Source: Rothia nasimurium (GTDB taxonomy: Bacteria > Actinomycetota > Actinomycetes > Actinomycetales > Micrococcaceae). Taken from it: DNA of 64,000 nucleotides. The notes beneath the pieces were generated by a model. It was not told where the DNA came from. It did no database searches and worked only from the letters and a program-made list of their open reading frames with translations. Positions 1-8,691 of this stretch are shown here, piece after piece. The stretch covers positions 124,001 to 188,000 of the forward strand of contig NZ_CAKMTD010000003.1 of NCBI RefSeq assembly GCF_928391935.1. Direction: 5' to 3'. Position 1 is the first letter of the stretch; each line of letters opens with the position of its first letter. The translations under genes and the position numbers were made by a program.

Positions 1-601
1 TGCGCTTCAGGGCTTCGTCGTAGGTGAGCTGGTAGAGGCGTTCGGCGTTGGGGTCCTTGTTGGGGTCTGCGGTGTAGATGCCGTCGACGCCGTTCTTGGC
101 GACGAGGACCTCGTCGGCGTGGATTTCGAGGGCTCGCTGGGCGGAGACGGTGTCGGTGGAGAAGTAGGGCAGACCTGCACCTGCACCGAAGATGACGACG
201 CGGTCCTTTTGCATGTGCCGGATGGCGCGGCGGGGGATGTAGTTTTCAGCAACCTGCTGCATGGAAATGGCTGACTGGACGCGGGTGTCGATACCGGCCT
301 GCTCCAGGAAGTCCTGCAGGGCCAGGGAGTTCATGACGGTGCCCAGCATACCGATGTTGTCGGCGCGGGAGCGGTCCATGCCAGCCTCTGAGAGTTCAGC
401 GCCGCGGAAGAAGTTACCGCCTCCCACTACGACTGCTACTTCCACCTTACCGATGGTTGAGGCGATCTGCTCTGCGATGCCGCGGACGACCTCGGTGGAG
501 ATACCGACTTCACCACCGCCGAAGACCTCGCCGGAGAGCTTGAGTAGGACGCGGCGTCGTCCGGTGTCGTCACGGTGGATGTTGCGGGTTTCCTCTGCCA
601 T
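1..601 (-). CDS. pyrH: UMP kinase, partial (3' end outside window)
   Basis: UMP kinase phosphorylates UMP to UDP with ATP in cytoplasmic pyrimidine synthesis; bacterial enzymes are hexamers of the amino-acid-kinase fold. The translation starts [17 protein letters not shown] and shows LLKLSGE near residue 20, [10 protein letters not shown], the nucleotide-site stretch [14 protein letters not shown] and [13 protein letters not shown], all typical of PyrH. About 200 residues are present and the C-terminus runs off the window. The ATG at 601 is preceded by an AGGAGG ribosome binding site. It lies downstream of rpsB and tsf on the same strand, the usual bacterial order, with frr expected next. Confidence 0.95.
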   Translation of the reverse strand, partial: MAEETRNIHRDDTGRRRVLLKLSGEVFGGGEVGISTEVVRGIAEQIASTIGKVEVAVVVGGGNFFRGAELSEAGMDRSRADNIGMLGTVMNSLALQDFLEQAGIDTRVQSAISMQQVAENYIPRRAIRHMQKDRVVIFGAGAGLPYFSTDTVSAQRALEIHADEVLVAKNGVDGIYTADPNKDPNAERLYQLTYDEALKR

Positions 602-671
602 GTGGCCCTCCTGAAAAAGGTCAAAATTTTTTGCGCTACCGACCGGTAGACGCTTTGTTTCTAGCATACGA

Positions 672-705
672 CAAAGGGGAGCACCCGGGCAGGGGCTCCC
701 CTTTG
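672..705 (-). terminator. Inverted repeat between tsf and pyrH
   Basis: An 11-bp perfect stem (672-682 with 695-705) lies between tsf and pyrH. A T-run follows it only on the plus strand, so it is either a weak attenuator within the operon or a terminator of antisense transcripts. Confidence 0.45.
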
Positions 706-784
706 TTTTTGCGTTTTTAGTGCTCAATCACAGTGCGCGGACGCAGGTGCTTGGGCGGTAGACGCGGGGTAAGACGGGTGGGTC

Positions 785-1615
785 TTAGGCGCCGACGCGG
801 AAGCGCTCGAAAGCGGTTGCGGTTGCACCGTTCTCTTCCAGAACAGCAGCTACGGACTTGGAGGAGTCCTTAGCGAAGTCCTGGTCGAGCAGGGTGTTTT
901 CCTTGTAGAAAGCCTTGAGCTTGCCTTCAACGATCTTGGGGATGATCTGCTCGGGCTTGCCTTCACCGCGGGCGGTTTCTTCAGCAACGCGCTTCTCAGC
1001 CTCGATGTCCTCAGCGGAGATGGAGTCTGAGTTGAGGTACTTGGGGCTCATAGCTGCGATGTGAACGGCTACGTCGTGAGCAACTTCCTCGGTGTTGTCG
1101 CCGGTGACGGCGAGCAGGACGCCAACCTGAGCGGGCAGGTCCTTGGAGGTCTTGTGCAGGTAAACAGCAACGTTTTCGCCTTCGACGCGGGCTACACGAC
1201 GAACAACGATCTTCTCGCCGAGCAGGGCGCCTGCGTCGGTGGTGAGTTCCTCAACGGTCTTGCCCTCGTAGGAGGCAGCCTTGAGCTCTTCCAGGGTGGA
1301 AGCGTTAGCAGCAACAGCTGCTTCCAGAACGTCGTTACCGAACTTGATGAAGGGCTCGGACTTAGCAACGAAGTCGGTTTCTGAGTTAACTTCGATCATG
1401 AAGCCAACGCCGTTTTCAACGCGGGCAGCAACGAGGCCTTCTGCGGTGGCGCGGCCTTCGCGCTTGGTGACGCCCTTGAGGCCCTTGACGCGGATGATTT
1501 CCATTGCCTTCTGCTGGTCGCCGTTGGCCTCGTCGAGGGCCTTCTTGACGTCGAGCATGCCTGCGCCGGTCTTTTCGCGCAGGGCCTTGATGTCAGCTGC
1601 GGTGTAGTTCGCCAT
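785..1615 (-). CDS. tsf: Elongation factor Ts
   Basis: EF-Ts is the guanine nucleotide exchange factor that recharges EF-Tu with GTP during translation. The 276-residue protein begins MANYTAADIKALREKTGAG, the standard N-terminal UBA-like segment, followed by MLDVKKALDEANGD and the core motif INSETDFVAK (here VNSETDFVAK). The ATG at 1615 is chosen over longer in-frame starts because of this family N-terminus and the AAGGAG site just upstream. It is downstream of rpsB and separated from it by an attenuator-like hairpin. Confidence 0.97.
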   Translation of the reverse strand: MANYTAADIKALREKTGAGMLDVKKALDEANGDQQKAMEIIRVKGLKGVTKREGRATAEGLVAARVENGVGFMIEVNSETDFVAKSEPFIKFGNDVLEAAVAANASTLEELKAASYEGKTVEELTTDAGALLGEKIVVRRVARVEGENVAVYLHKTSKDLPAQVGVLLAVTGDNTEEVAHDVAVHIAAMSPKYLNSDSISAEDIEAEKRVAEETARGEGKPEQIIPKIVEGKLKAFYKENTLLDQDFAKDSSKSVAAVLEENGATATAFERFRVGA

Positions 1616-1689
1616 GGTGAACTCCTTTTCGCGGTTTTCAGATGGGGTGAATCTTGCGCCCCGCGTCGCGGGCGGGGCTAGAAAAGATG

Positions 1690-1717
1690 AGGCACCCACC
1701 GAGGTGGGCGGGTGCCT
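1690..1717 (-). terminator. Attenuator-like hairpin between rpsB and tsf
   Basis: An 8-bp stem (1690-1697 with 1710-1717) is followed on the minus strand by a T-rich stretch. It lies between rpsB and tsf, where a partial terminator commonly adjusts the S2:EF-Ts ratio. Confidence 0.6.
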
Positions 1718-1731
1718 TATCTTATGAAGTT

Positions 1732-2541
1732 TTACTTAGCTTCTTCAGCGGGTGCTTCTGCCTTGGCAGCTTCGTGCTGTTCGAGCAGTTCGCGTTCCCA
1801 TTCAGCCATGGGCTCTTCGGAAGCGGTTGCGGACTTGCCGGCCTTCTTGTTTTCGCGTTCCAGCAGACCTTCAGCAACTGCGTCCGCGATGACGCGGGTG
1901 AGCAGGTTGACGGAGCGGATTGCGTCGTCGTTGCCGGGGATGGGGAAGGCAACTTCGTCAGGATCGCAGTTGGTGTCGAGGATAGCAACTACGGGGATGC
2001 CGAGCTTCTGAGCTTCGTCAACAGCCAGGTGTTCCTTCTTGGTGTCAACAACCCAGATCAGGGAGGGAGCCTTGGTCAGGTTGCGGATACCGCCGAGGGT
2101 CTTTTCGAGCTTTTCGTGCTCGCGACGGAGCAGCAGCAGTTCCTTCTTGGTGAACTGTGAGCCTGCGACGTCGTCGAAGTCGATCTGCTCAAGTTCCTTC
2201 ATGCGCTCGATACGCTTTGAAACGGTGGCGAAGTTGGTCAGCATACCACCGAGCCAGCGGTGGTTAACGTAAGGCATGTTGACGCGGGTAGCCTGCTCAG
2301 CGATGGCTTCCTGGGCCTGCTTCTTGGTACCAACGAACAGGACGGTGCCGCCGTGGGCGACGGTTGCCTTAACAGCTTCGTAGGCCTGGTCGATGAAGGC
2401 CAGGGACTGCTGCAGGTCGATGATGTAGATGCCGTTGCGCTCGGTGAAAATGAAGCGCTTCATCTTGGGGTTCCAGCGGCGGGTCTGGTGGCCGAAGTGG
2501 ACACCTGAATCGAGAAGCTGGCGCATAGTTACGACGGGCAT
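1732..2541 (-). CDS. rpsB: 30S ribosomal protein S2
   Basis: S2 is a small-subunit ribosomal protein needed for S1/mRNA docking and subunit assembly. The 269-residue protein starts [19 protein letters not shown] and contains [21 protein letters not shown] and the [13 protein letters not shown] signature, all diagnostic of S2. A C-terminal Ala/Glu-rich tail is typical of actinobacteria. The start is preceded by AAAGGAG. A TACTAT -10 lies about 65 bases upstream. It heads the rpsB-tsf-pyrH group. Confidence 0.97.
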   Translation of the reverse strand: MPVVTMRQLLDSGVHFGHQTRRWNPKMKRFIFTERNGIYIIDLQQSLAFIDQAYEAVKATVAHGGTVLFVGTKKQAQEAIAEQATRVNMPYVNHRWLGGMLTNFATVSKRIERMKELEQIDFDDVAGSQFTKKELLLLRREHEKLEKTLGGIRNLTKAPSLIWVVDTKKEHLAVDEAQKLGIPVVAILDTNCDPDEVAFPIPGNDDAIRSVNLLTRVIADAVAEGLLERENKKAGKSATASEEPMAEWERELLEQHEAAKAEAPAEEAK

Positions 2542-2604
2542 GTCGTCTCCTTTGAATGTGGGTGCCGGGCGGGTCCCTGATTCCAGGCTAACCGCGCTCC
2601 GCGC

Positions 2605-2610
2605 ATAGTA
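2605..2610 (-). promoter_or_regulatory. Candidate -10 element of rpsB
   Basis: TACTAT on the minus strand would give a 5' leader of about 55-60 bases for rpsB. No good -35 is visible, so this is tentative. Confidence 0.35.
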
Positions 2611-2619
2611 GTTATCGGT

Positions 2620-3134
2620 TTACATGTGGAGCGTCTGAGGCTGGCGCCTCGCTCCCCTGGTAAGACTCAGGTTGGCCGCTGGAGTGGCGGGTGGCCTCAG
2701 ACCTTCACCGGTAGCTTTACCGGACCGAAAGTTCCTTATCAGGTTCAGCCCTTACAGCTTTCCCCTGCTTTGTCTTACGCGACGTCAGATCCTAGTGGTG
2801 GCACACCCCGCCCTTTTCAGAGGGCTTTGGTGGACTAAATCTAGGAGGGGTCTCTATGTAAAGGGATCCCCCTTGCCTTCCTGTTGCTTCCAGAAGGAGG
2901 TGGCAGGCGGCAAACTGCAATCAACAACTATACCGCACACAGGCGGTTTAAGCACAGGGGATTTAGTCGACTTTTTGCCGGTTATTCCGCCCGTGATGAG
3001 GCCTAATGCAACCCTTCTCATTTAATGTAACTGCAGCCACATATACCTCTTGTGTTAGCGACCTTCATCTGGTTACCCTAGAGGCATACCGTGATTTCGC
3101 CGGGGTAAGGGCCGGGGGGTACACGGAGGTTTTC
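2620..3134. other. Structured intergenic region between rpsB and the M23 gene
   Basis: More than 500 bases contain no convincing gene. The region is rich in complementary segments. A 9-bp pair (2832-2840 with 2960-2968) encloses about 120 bases that include smaller hairpins, and a T-run follows on the plus strand. A weak plus-strand promoter for the M23 gene (TTGTGT, 18-base spacer, TACCCT) sits near 3049-3078. I compared it by eye with RNase P RNA, tmRNA, SRP RNA and common riboswitches and recognised none. Confidence 0.45.
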
Positions 3135-3725
3135 ATGTCGATGACGACACTCATCTTTCGCCTATCCGCCAGCGCCTTGCGTTTGACGGTTTTTCTTGTT
3201 GCCATAGGGCTCCTGCTTCTTCCACCCGCACCGAGCGGGGCGACGTCGTCCTTCCCCTTCTCTACTTCCTCCTGGGTACCCCCGGTTGCCCAGGGTCTTG
3301 AGATTGTTCGGGGTTTTGAAAAGCCGGACGCCCGGTGGTCAGCTGGCCACCGGGGTGTTGATTTGGCTTTAGAAGCAGGTGGGGAAATCCTGGCCCCTCA
3401 TGAAGGGGAGGTTATTTTTGCGGGCACCGTCGTGGACCGGCAGGTGCTCACCCTAGAGCACCCGGACGGGCGGCGGTCGTCCTTTGAGCCGGTGACCAGC
3501 CCCTTGCCAGTGGGTAGCCTGGTGCAGGCTGGGGACGTGATTGCCCACTTGGATCCTGATATTCAGCATTGCGCCCCGCGCTTCTGCCTGCACTGGGGCG
3601 TGCGTCAGCCGGTACCATCGGGCGGAGACGCCAGCAACGGACTCGACTACGTCAACCCCCTCCTTTTGCTGGGCCAGGTGGGACCCAGCGTCCTGCTCCC
3701 TATCGGCGATGACTTCTCAGCTTAA
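3135..3725 (+). CDS. M23 family metallopeptidase (secreted murein endopeptidase)
   Basis: A predicted exported zinc endopeptidase acting on peptidoglycan cross-bridges. The 196-residue protein has an N-terminal hydrophobic signal segment (about residues 8-35, ending near SGATSS) and then one LytM/M23 domain. The zinc and catalytic motifs are visible as GHRGVDL (H-x3-D) and LHWGVR (H-x-H). The ATG at 3135 has CGGAGG five bases upstream and is preferred over an upstream ATG without such a site. It diverges from rpsB; an M23 gene beside rpsB is a recurrent arrangement in related actinobacteria as far as I recall. A hairpin at 3845-3877 can terminate it. Confidence 0.88.
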   Translation: MSMTTLIFRLSASALRLTVFLVAIGLLLLPPAPSGATSSFPFSTSSWVPPVAQGLEIVRGFEKPDARWSAGHRGVDLALEAGGEILAPHEGEVIFAGTVVDRQVLTLEHPDGRRSSFEPVTSPLPVGSLVQAGDVIAHLDPDIQHCAPRFCLHWGVRQPVPSGGDASNGLDYVNPLLLLGQVGPSVLLPIGDDFSA

Positions 3726-3844
3726 CTCCCCTGCCCTTTTACTCCGGACACACCGGGGCTTTCCACCGATGACAAGGAGTAAACTAGTCCATCAAAGATA
3801 TCTACCCCAAGTTCACTGAAGGGCAATGCAGGGCGGGCACGACA

Positions 3845-3877
3845 AAGCCCCTCACCTGTTTCACCAAGTGAGGGGCT
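3845..3877. terminator. Bidirectional terminator, M23 gene and tRNA-Ile
   Basis: An 11-bp perfect stem (3845-3855 with 3867-3877), with TTATTTTG after it on the plus strand, lies between the convergent M23 gene and tRNA-Ile. Confidence 0.75.
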
Positions 3878-3884
3878 TATTTTG

Positions 3885-3958
3885 TAGGGCCTGCGGGGCT
3901 TGAACCCGCGACCAAGGGATTATGAGTCCCCTGCTCTGACCAGCTGAGCTAAGGCCCC
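3885..3958 (-). tRNA. tRNA-Ile2 (CAU anticodon, lysidine-modified)
   Basis: A 74-base cloverleaf is visible on the minus strand with a CTCATAA anticodon loop. The arm sequences (TTAGCTCAG, GACTCATAATC, GGTCGC, GGTTCAA) match bacterial tRNA-Ile2, such as that of E. coli, rather than elongator or initiator Met. Reading of AUA would need TilS to convert C34 to lysidine. The first pair is a G-U wobble and CCA is not encoded. Confidence 0.88.
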
Positions 3959-4101
3959 ACTGCACACCAGCCACAAAGACTGGGCACTGCCTCTAAGAAT
4001 ACCCAACAGCAGGCAGGTTAGCCAAACTCCACCCGTCCCGCACTGAAGCTATCGGGGCAACAAACCAGCCAACCAGTGAGAAATCCCAGAGCTGTTACTC
4101 A

Positions 4102-5313
4102 CTAACCCCGGTAGCCAGCCACATACTGCTGGTAAAGGTCATCAGAAACGTAAAGAGACTCAAAGGTCTGCCAGGTCTTCTCAGCTGCATGCTTAGACAC
4201 CATCTCATACGAGTGGGCCCCCATAGCCTGACGACGGCCCTCATCTGCCCCCAAGACGTCAGCAAGGCGGGCAGCCAGCTCATCAGAATTGCCAGGCTCA
4301 AAGAGGTACCCGTTCTTCCCCGGATCAACCAGGTGGGGCAGGGCCAAGGCATTAGCTAACACCACCGGCTTTGAAGCGCTCATAGCCTCCAGGGTTACCA
4401 GCGACTGCAGCTCGGCGGTACCCGGCTGGCAGAACACGTCCGAGCGCAGGTAGCCGGCGCGTAGCTCCTCATCAGATACATACCCCAGGAAGCTAACCCG
4501 ATCAGCTACACCGCAATCCTCAGCCTTAGCCTGCAGCTCACCCAGAATCTCGCCGGTCCCCGCGATCTCCAGCACCGTCCGTCCGCGCAACTCAGCAGGG
4601 AGCTTCGAATAAGCCTCAATCAGAACATCAATGTTCTTCTCAACCGCCAACCGGCCCGCAAAGAAAATATTGAGCTGACCGGCAGGCTTATCAATCACCT
4701 CACCCGGCGCTAACTCATAATCAGAACTCTGAATACCGTTAGATACCGGCAAGACCGGGTTACTGAACCGGCCTGCCTCTTCCATAGCCTTCGCCCCAAT
4801 CGGGGTCGGGTTAGTCACCACCGCAGCCTTCTTCAGCACCCGGCGCATATCACCCCATGAGGCCTTGACCAGCAGCTCATTGCCCACCTTTCCAAAAGGC
4901 AGGAAGGGGGTAATGTTCTCAGGCATCACATGGTTGGTTGCAACAACCCGAATGCCCCGTTTGGCACCGATCCGGGCCAAAACCCGGCCAATCAACCAGT
5001 GGCACTGAATATGAATCACATCGGGCTGAATCTCCTGCACGATCCGATCAGCCTCAGCGTAAATTTCCCAGGGGAGGTTCAGACGCATATAAGGGTGGGT
5101 CACAACCCTGTGGGAGCGCATGCGGTGCTCAACAATACCGTCGATGCTGTGCTGGGAGGTCTTACCTTGCTCCTGTTTAGGGGCCATCACATGAACGGTA
5201 TGTCCTCGGTCTTTGAGGGCGTGGGCCAGTCGGGAGGCGAACTGGGCGGCTCCGTTGATATCGGGCGGGTAGGTGTCGGCACCGATGAGGACGGTCAGGG
5301 GCTTACTCGCCAT
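4102..5313 (-). CDS. Glycosyltransferase family 4 (GT-B fold)
   Basis: A 403-residue retaining glycosyltransferase that probably adds a sugar to a membrane lipid or cell-wall glycan; donor and acceptor cannot be read from sequence. The N-terminal acceptor domain shows DTYPPDINGAAQFA and the C-terminal donor domain has FAGRLAVEKNIDVL and the E-x7-E motif ELQSLVTLE followed by AMSASKPVV. The ATG at 5313 was taken because a GGAG lies upstream; a GTG four codons earlier has no usable site. It resembles actinobacterial MgtA/PimB-like mannosyltransferases, which is a family guess only. Confidence 0.85.
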   Translation of the reverse strand: MASKPLTVLIGADTYPPDINGAAQFASRLAHALKDRGHTVHVMAPKQEQGKTSQHSIDGIVEHRMRSHRVVTHPYMRLNLPWEIYAEADRIVQEIQPDVIHIQCHWLIGRVLARIGAKRGIRVVATNHVMPENITPFLPFGKVGNELLVKASWGDMRRVLKKAAVVTNPTPIGAKAMEEAGRFSNPVLPVSNGIQSSDYELAPGEVIDKPAGQLNIFFAGRLAVEKNIDVLIEAYSKLPAELRGRTVLEIAGTGEILGELQAKAEDCGVADRVSFLGYVSDEELRAGYLRSDVFCQPGTAELQSLVTLEAMSASKPVVLANALALPHLVDPGKNGYLFEPGNSDELAARLADVLGADEGRRQAMGAHSYEMVSKHAAEKTWQTFESLYVSDDLYQQYVAGYRG

Positions 5314-5476
5314 GCGCGGTTTCACTCCAAGATGTTAAAGGGGTTCTGCCCTCACGACCTTACCGGGTTCGGAGGGCTTTCGCATCAGCCGGGAGGCTGA
5401 TTTGCTCGTGGGTCTAGGCACTTCTTGTGGTTTATTGGCCGTTTTGGGTAGGACGTTTTACGGCCAGGAGAAACAC

Positions 5477-5518
5477 AACAGCCCGCTTCCTGCCTGGTGG
5501 GGCTGGGAGCGGGCTGTT
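5477..5518 (-). terminator. Terminator of the holin-like gene
   Basis: A 10-bp stem (5477-5486 with 5509-5518) extends by further pairs and is followed on the minus strand by TGTGTTTCTC. It lies after the stop at 5588. Confidence 0.7.
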
Positions 5519-5587
5519 GCGGCACGCTTATGGTGGGCTATGTGCCCAAAGCTTAAGTTGCTCGTGCGAGTGAGCTACTGCGCTGTA

Positions 5588-6451
5588 TTATTTGCGGGTG
5601 ATGAGCTTGCCGAGGAAGACGATTGCTGCGGTGAGGGCCGCAGCCAGGGTTGCGACGGACTTCCAACGGGCCTGTAGGGTTTCAGGGTTGGTGATGTTGG
5701 CAGCAAGCTGCTTACCACCGTCAACTGCGGTTACGGGTGCGTTCTTGACGGAGTTCTTGGCGTTCTGGACAAGACCCTTGGCACCTGCCTGGACGTCCTT
5801 GGCGTAAGTGTCGATATCATCACGCAGGGTCTTGAGGTGTTCGCGACGCTGCTTAGTGCGCTGGATGAGCTGGGCCTTATTGGGGGCGGGGGTAGCCGGC
5901 TTCTGCTCGTCCTTCTCGGCTTCCTTTTCAGCCTTCTTAGCGGCGGCCTTCGCTTCTGCCTTTTCTGCCTGCTCACGCTTGAGACGCTTGGAGGTCATGG
6001 CTGAGCCTTCCTTGAGGACGCCCAGGTCGTAGAGGAGGCCGAAGACTGCAGATTCGGGAGCGAAGGGCAGCTGGGCCTTGATCATCTTGACGCCTACCAG
6101 GGCGCAGATGGCTGCAAGGATCAGGAAGAGGGCAATCAGGATGAGCGCTGCAGCCCAGTCGGGAACAAGGGCTGATAGGCCAACGTAAGCGAGGATAACA
6201 ATGGCAATGGCCATAAAGAGGGCGAAGACAAGGGCTACTGCGGCAACAGCTGCGCCCTTGCCCAGGTCGATGCCTTTTTCTTTGACCTCAATCTTGGCAA
6301 TGGAGATTTCATCTTTAAGCTGCTTGGGGGCAAGGCTTTTGACGACTTTGCCAGCGTCAACGATGTTGGTGATATTGCTCTTGACACTGTTAATGCCAGA
6401 GCGCAGACCCTGTGCTCGGTGTGAGCCGTTCAGGTCGTTGGGAGTGGTCAT
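5588..6451 (-). CDS. Phage-holin-family-like membrane protein with basic/coiled tail
   Basis: A 287-residue protein. Residues about 60-130 hold two long hydrophobic segments (around VALVFALFMAIAIVILAYV and ALILIALFLILAAICALV) with the layout of the actinobacterial 'phage holin family' (DUF1469/YqjE-like) proteins. This is followed by a Lys/Glu/Ala-rich coiled segment and a C-terminal hydrophobic stretch ending GKLITRK. These proteins are chromosomal housekeeping membrane proteins of unknown role, not evidence of a prophage. The ATG at 6451 follows AGAGGTGG. It is transcribed alone and ends at a strong terminator. Confidence 0.75.
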   Translation of the reverse strand: MTTPNDLNGSHRAQGLRSGINSVKSNITNIVDAGKVVKSLAPKQLKDEISIAKIEVKEKGIDLGKGAAVAAVALVFALFMAIAIVILAYVGLSALVPDWAAALILIALFLILAAICALVGVKMIKAQLPFAPESAVFGLLYDLGVLKEGSAMTSKRLKREQAEKAEAKAAAKKAEKEAEKDEQKPATPAPNKAQLIQRTKQRREHLKTLRDDIDTYAKDVQAGAKGLVQNAKNSVKNAPVTAVDGGKQLAANITNPETLQARWKSVATLAAALTAAIVFLGKLITRK

Positions 6452-6571
6452 GTGCCACCTCTCTATGTGTCGATAAGCGTGCTTGCGTATTACATGTACC
6501 AAATAGTAAGTTTACCGGCTTTTAAGGGCTTGTGGCGACTGCGCCCCGATTTGTGATGCGATTATTGGTTC

Positions 6572-7867
6572 TTAGTCTTGCGCTGTTTCGAGATGGGCCA
6601 GCGCAACCGCAAGATGCATTCGGACGCCGGTGATGAGGGCTTCATCATTAGCGTAGAAACGCGGTGAGTGATTGGGAGCAAAACCGCGTCCGCCGTCAAC
6701 AGGTTCTGGCATTGCACCCGAGCCGAACTTTACGTCCTGCACACCGAGCAGGGCATACATACCGGTGTATCGGTTAATGAACTCAGAGACGTCGTCGTAC
6801 CCCAGCGACGCTGGCGCTGCAAAGACCTGATCCGGGTCTGCCGCTGCGCTTTCCAAAGCAGGGCGCAAGAATTCGACCGTTTCAGGCGCGTTAACCACAG
6901 CCGGAATTTGCTGCAAGAACTCAACGGTAGCTGTACAGTCATAGGCTTCTGCGATGTGGGTAGCTGTACGGGAAATCTTAGTGTTGACGGCGTCCATTAG
7001 TCCGTCTTTGAGACAGCGCACGGTGCCCCAGAGGGTTACCTTTTCGCCGATGATGTTGAAACGCCCCTGATCTTCAACATGTCCAATGGAAATAGTAAAC
7101 GCGTCTTTAGCATCTATCTGGCGGTAGATTTGCCCCATGGCGCTGATGATGTCCGCAGCCGCTGGCATCGGGTCTCGTCCCGCCCACGGCGATGAACCGT
7201 GCACCTGCTCACCACACACAGTTATCTTGACCATTTCAGATGAAGCGTGCTGCACACCCGAGGACCATCCCACATAGCCACTTGGTGCAGGAATCACATG
7301 CATACCAAAGGCCAGAGTTGGCTGGGGATCAAGTGAGTCAAAGGCCGCATCAGTTAGCATATAGGCTGCGCCGCCCTCTTCTTCCACCGGGGCGCCCTCT
7401 TCAGCTGGCTGGAAGACGAAGAAGATGGTTCCGGCAAGTTCCTCCCGATGCTCTATGAAGGCACGCGCTGCGCCCAATAGCATGGCGACGTGGCAGTCGT
7501 GGCCACAGGCGTGGGCAACGGGGAAGGGACCACCGGGGTATTTTTCATCTACTGCTTCAGAGGCATAGGGCAGATCGGTTTCTTCTTTGACGGGCAGGCC
7601 GTCCATGTCCGCCCGTAATAGAACGGCCTTTTCTGAGGGGGTGCCCCCTCGCAGGGTGGCGATGATTCCGGTTCCGCCGATGTTCTGCTGTATGTCAGTA
7701 TCTGCGAAGCCCATATCCTTGAGGCGTTCAACAATGTAAGCCGCTGTTTTGGTCTCGCGGTTTGAAAGTTCTGGGTGCTGGTGAAGGTGGTGACGCCAGG
7801 TGATGACGTCTTTTTCGTTTCGAGCGGCGGTGGCGTAGAGGTCGTTTAGAAGTTGCTGGTCAGACAT
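6572..7867 (-). CDS. M20 family amidohydrolase
   Basis: A 431-residue metal-dependent amidohydrolase of the M20D type (hippurate hydrolase / N-acyl-amino-acid amidohydrolase group). Metal-binding and catalytic motifs are visible: ACGHDCHVAM, FQPAEEGAP, GMHV and the C-terminal PNHSPRF. The dimerisation domain includes HGSSPWAGRDP. The substrate is probably an N-acylated amino acid or short peptide conjugate, but this is not fixed by sequence. The ATG at 7867 has AAGGAA upstream. It stands alone, ending before the holin-like gene. Confidence 0.88.
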   Translation of the reverse strand: MSDQQLLNDLYATAARNEKDVITWRHHLHQHPELSNRETKTAAYIVERLKDMGFADTDIQQNIGGTGIIATLRGGTPSEKAVLLRADMDGLPVKEETDLPYASEAVDEKYPGGPFPVAHACGHDCHVAMLLGAARAFIEHREELAGTIFFVFQPAEEGAPVEEEGGAAYMLTDAAFDSLDPQPTLAFGMHVIPAPSGYVGWSSGVQHASSEMVKITVCGEQVHGSSPWAGRDPMPAAADIISAMGQIYRQIDAKDAFTISIGHVEDQGRFNIIGEKVTLWGTVRCLKDGLMDAVNTKISRTATHIAEAYDCTATVEFLQQIPAVVNAPETVEFLRPALESAAADPDQVFAAPASLGYDDVSEFINRYTGMYALLGVQDVKFGSGAMPEPVDGGRGFAPNHSPRFYANDEALITGVRMHLAVALAHLETAQD

Positions 7868-8047
7868 TTTCTATTCCTTCATCTATGAACTATGGAACAG
7901 TTCACATGCTACGCCCCTTCAGACAAAGCCACCACCCTTAGTGAATAGAGGTCAAGACCTCAACAAGTGTGGCACTGATTCCCAGATGTGACAGTGGCGC
8001 CGCCATGTATGGCAGCCAGTTCCACATATGGAGAGCGTAAGCATACA

Positions 8048-8077
8048 AAAAAGCCCGGCCATAAGACCGGGCTTTTT
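8048..8077. terminator. Bidirectional hairpin upstream of the amidohydrolase
   Basis: An 11-bp perfect stem (8048-8058 with 8067-8077) has T-runs on both strands. No gene ends directly at it, so it may end leader or antisense transcripts. Confidence 0.65.
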
Positions 8078-8259
8078 ATTTGCTCCCCCGATGAGCCAGC
8101 GGGGTCAGCGTGGGTAGTCATGGTGGACCTCTAATCTGATGGTTAGTAAGCGTGCTTTTATAATGCTCGGATCAGCTTGCAATTTTTTCGGCCTTAAGGC
8201 GATATGACACAGGTGATACTCAACATTGGGGTTGGGCGTGTTACACCCCCCGCCCCTGC

Positions 8260-8485
8260 ACTTTGGACCAAACCCGGGCCGTCCTGCCACCACTTTGGAC
8301 CAAGTCCGGGCCGTCTTGCTACCACTTTGACCATTGCAAGCCGGCCCCGAGCTACTTTGGACCGTCCCCAGCCCACCCCGAGCCACTTTGGACCACATAC
8401 AGCTCAAAAAAGCCTGATTTTGAGGCCCATTTTGAGCCCAGGGTGGTCCAAAACTAATGCAGATGGGCTTGAACTGGTCCAAAGT
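8260..8485. repeat. Degenerate ~31-bp repeat array with ACTTTGGACCA core
   Basis: Five direct copies of ACTTTGGACCA-like cores start at 8260, 8292, 8324, 8354 and 8385, spaced 32, 32, 30 and 31 bases. Two inverted copies (TGGTCCAAA) start at 8444 and 8475, again 31 apart. The remainder of each unit is C-rich and only partly conserved. The reading frames that cross it look like repeat artefacts, so I call no gene between 7868 and 8618. Confidence 0.75.
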
Positions 8486-8505
8486 TTGATGGGAGTGCTA
8501 GCCAG

Positions 8506-8580
8506 ATGAGGCGAACTTTTCCGAGCGAGCGAGGAAGTAAAAAGTTCGCCGAACCCCGAGCGGAGCGAGGGGTTGCTGGT
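8506..8580. repeat. Palindromic intergenic element before tRNA-Asn
   Basis: GCGAACTTTT and AAAAAGTTCGC form an inverted repeat around a CGAGCGAGCGAGG core, followed by a second small palindrome (CCCCGAGCGGAGCGAGGGG). No gene is visible. Confidence 0.6.
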
Positions 8581-8586
8581 AATGAA

Positions 8587-8612
8587 AAAGACCCAGCCGA
8601 AGCTGGGTCTTT
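8587..8612. terminator. Terminator of tRNA-Asn
   Basis: An 11-bp perfect stem (8587-8597 with 8602-8612), flanked by an A-run and T's, lies four bases beyond the tRNA-Asn 3' end. Confidence 0.7.
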
Positions 8613-8615
8613 GAT

Positions 8616-8691
8616 TGGCTCCCCCGACTGGACTCGAACCAGTAACCCTTCGATTAACAGTCGAATGCTCTGCCAATTGAGCTACGGGGGA
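8616..8691 (-). tRNA. tRNA-Asn (GUU), CCA encoded
   Basis: The minus strand folds into a standard cloverleaf: a 7-bp acceptor stem TCCCCCG/CGGGGGA, D arm GCTCAATTGGCAGAGC, anticodon loop CTGTTAA (GUU), T arm with GGTTCGAGTCC and discriminator G. The next three bases (8618-8616) read CCA, so the 3' end is encoded. The mature body is 8619-8691. It lies just downstream of dnaG on the same strand and ends at a hairpin. Confidence 0.96.

Noticed and set aside
2672-3025. Plus-strand reading frames upstream of the M23 gene
   Set aside because: No ribosome binding site or recognisable protein features, and the region shows RNA-like structure instead.
3885-3958. tRNA-Met (from the CAU anticodon)
   Set aside because: Arm sequences match tRNA-Ile2, whose C34 is lysidine-modified, better than either Met tRNA.
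5588-6451. Prophage signal from a holin-like protein
   Set aside because: No lysin, capsid or integrase genes are nearby; this holin-like family is chromosomal in actinobacteria.
8260-8395. CRISPR array
   Set aside because: Only an 11-base core is conserved, the intervening sequence is itself repetitive and C-rich, and no cas genes are present.
8105-8482. 125-residue minus-strand reading frame over the repeat array
   Set aside because: Its sequence is the translation of the degenerate repeats (recurring Gly-Pro-Lys/Ser-Lys-Val), with no start signal and no family resemblance.
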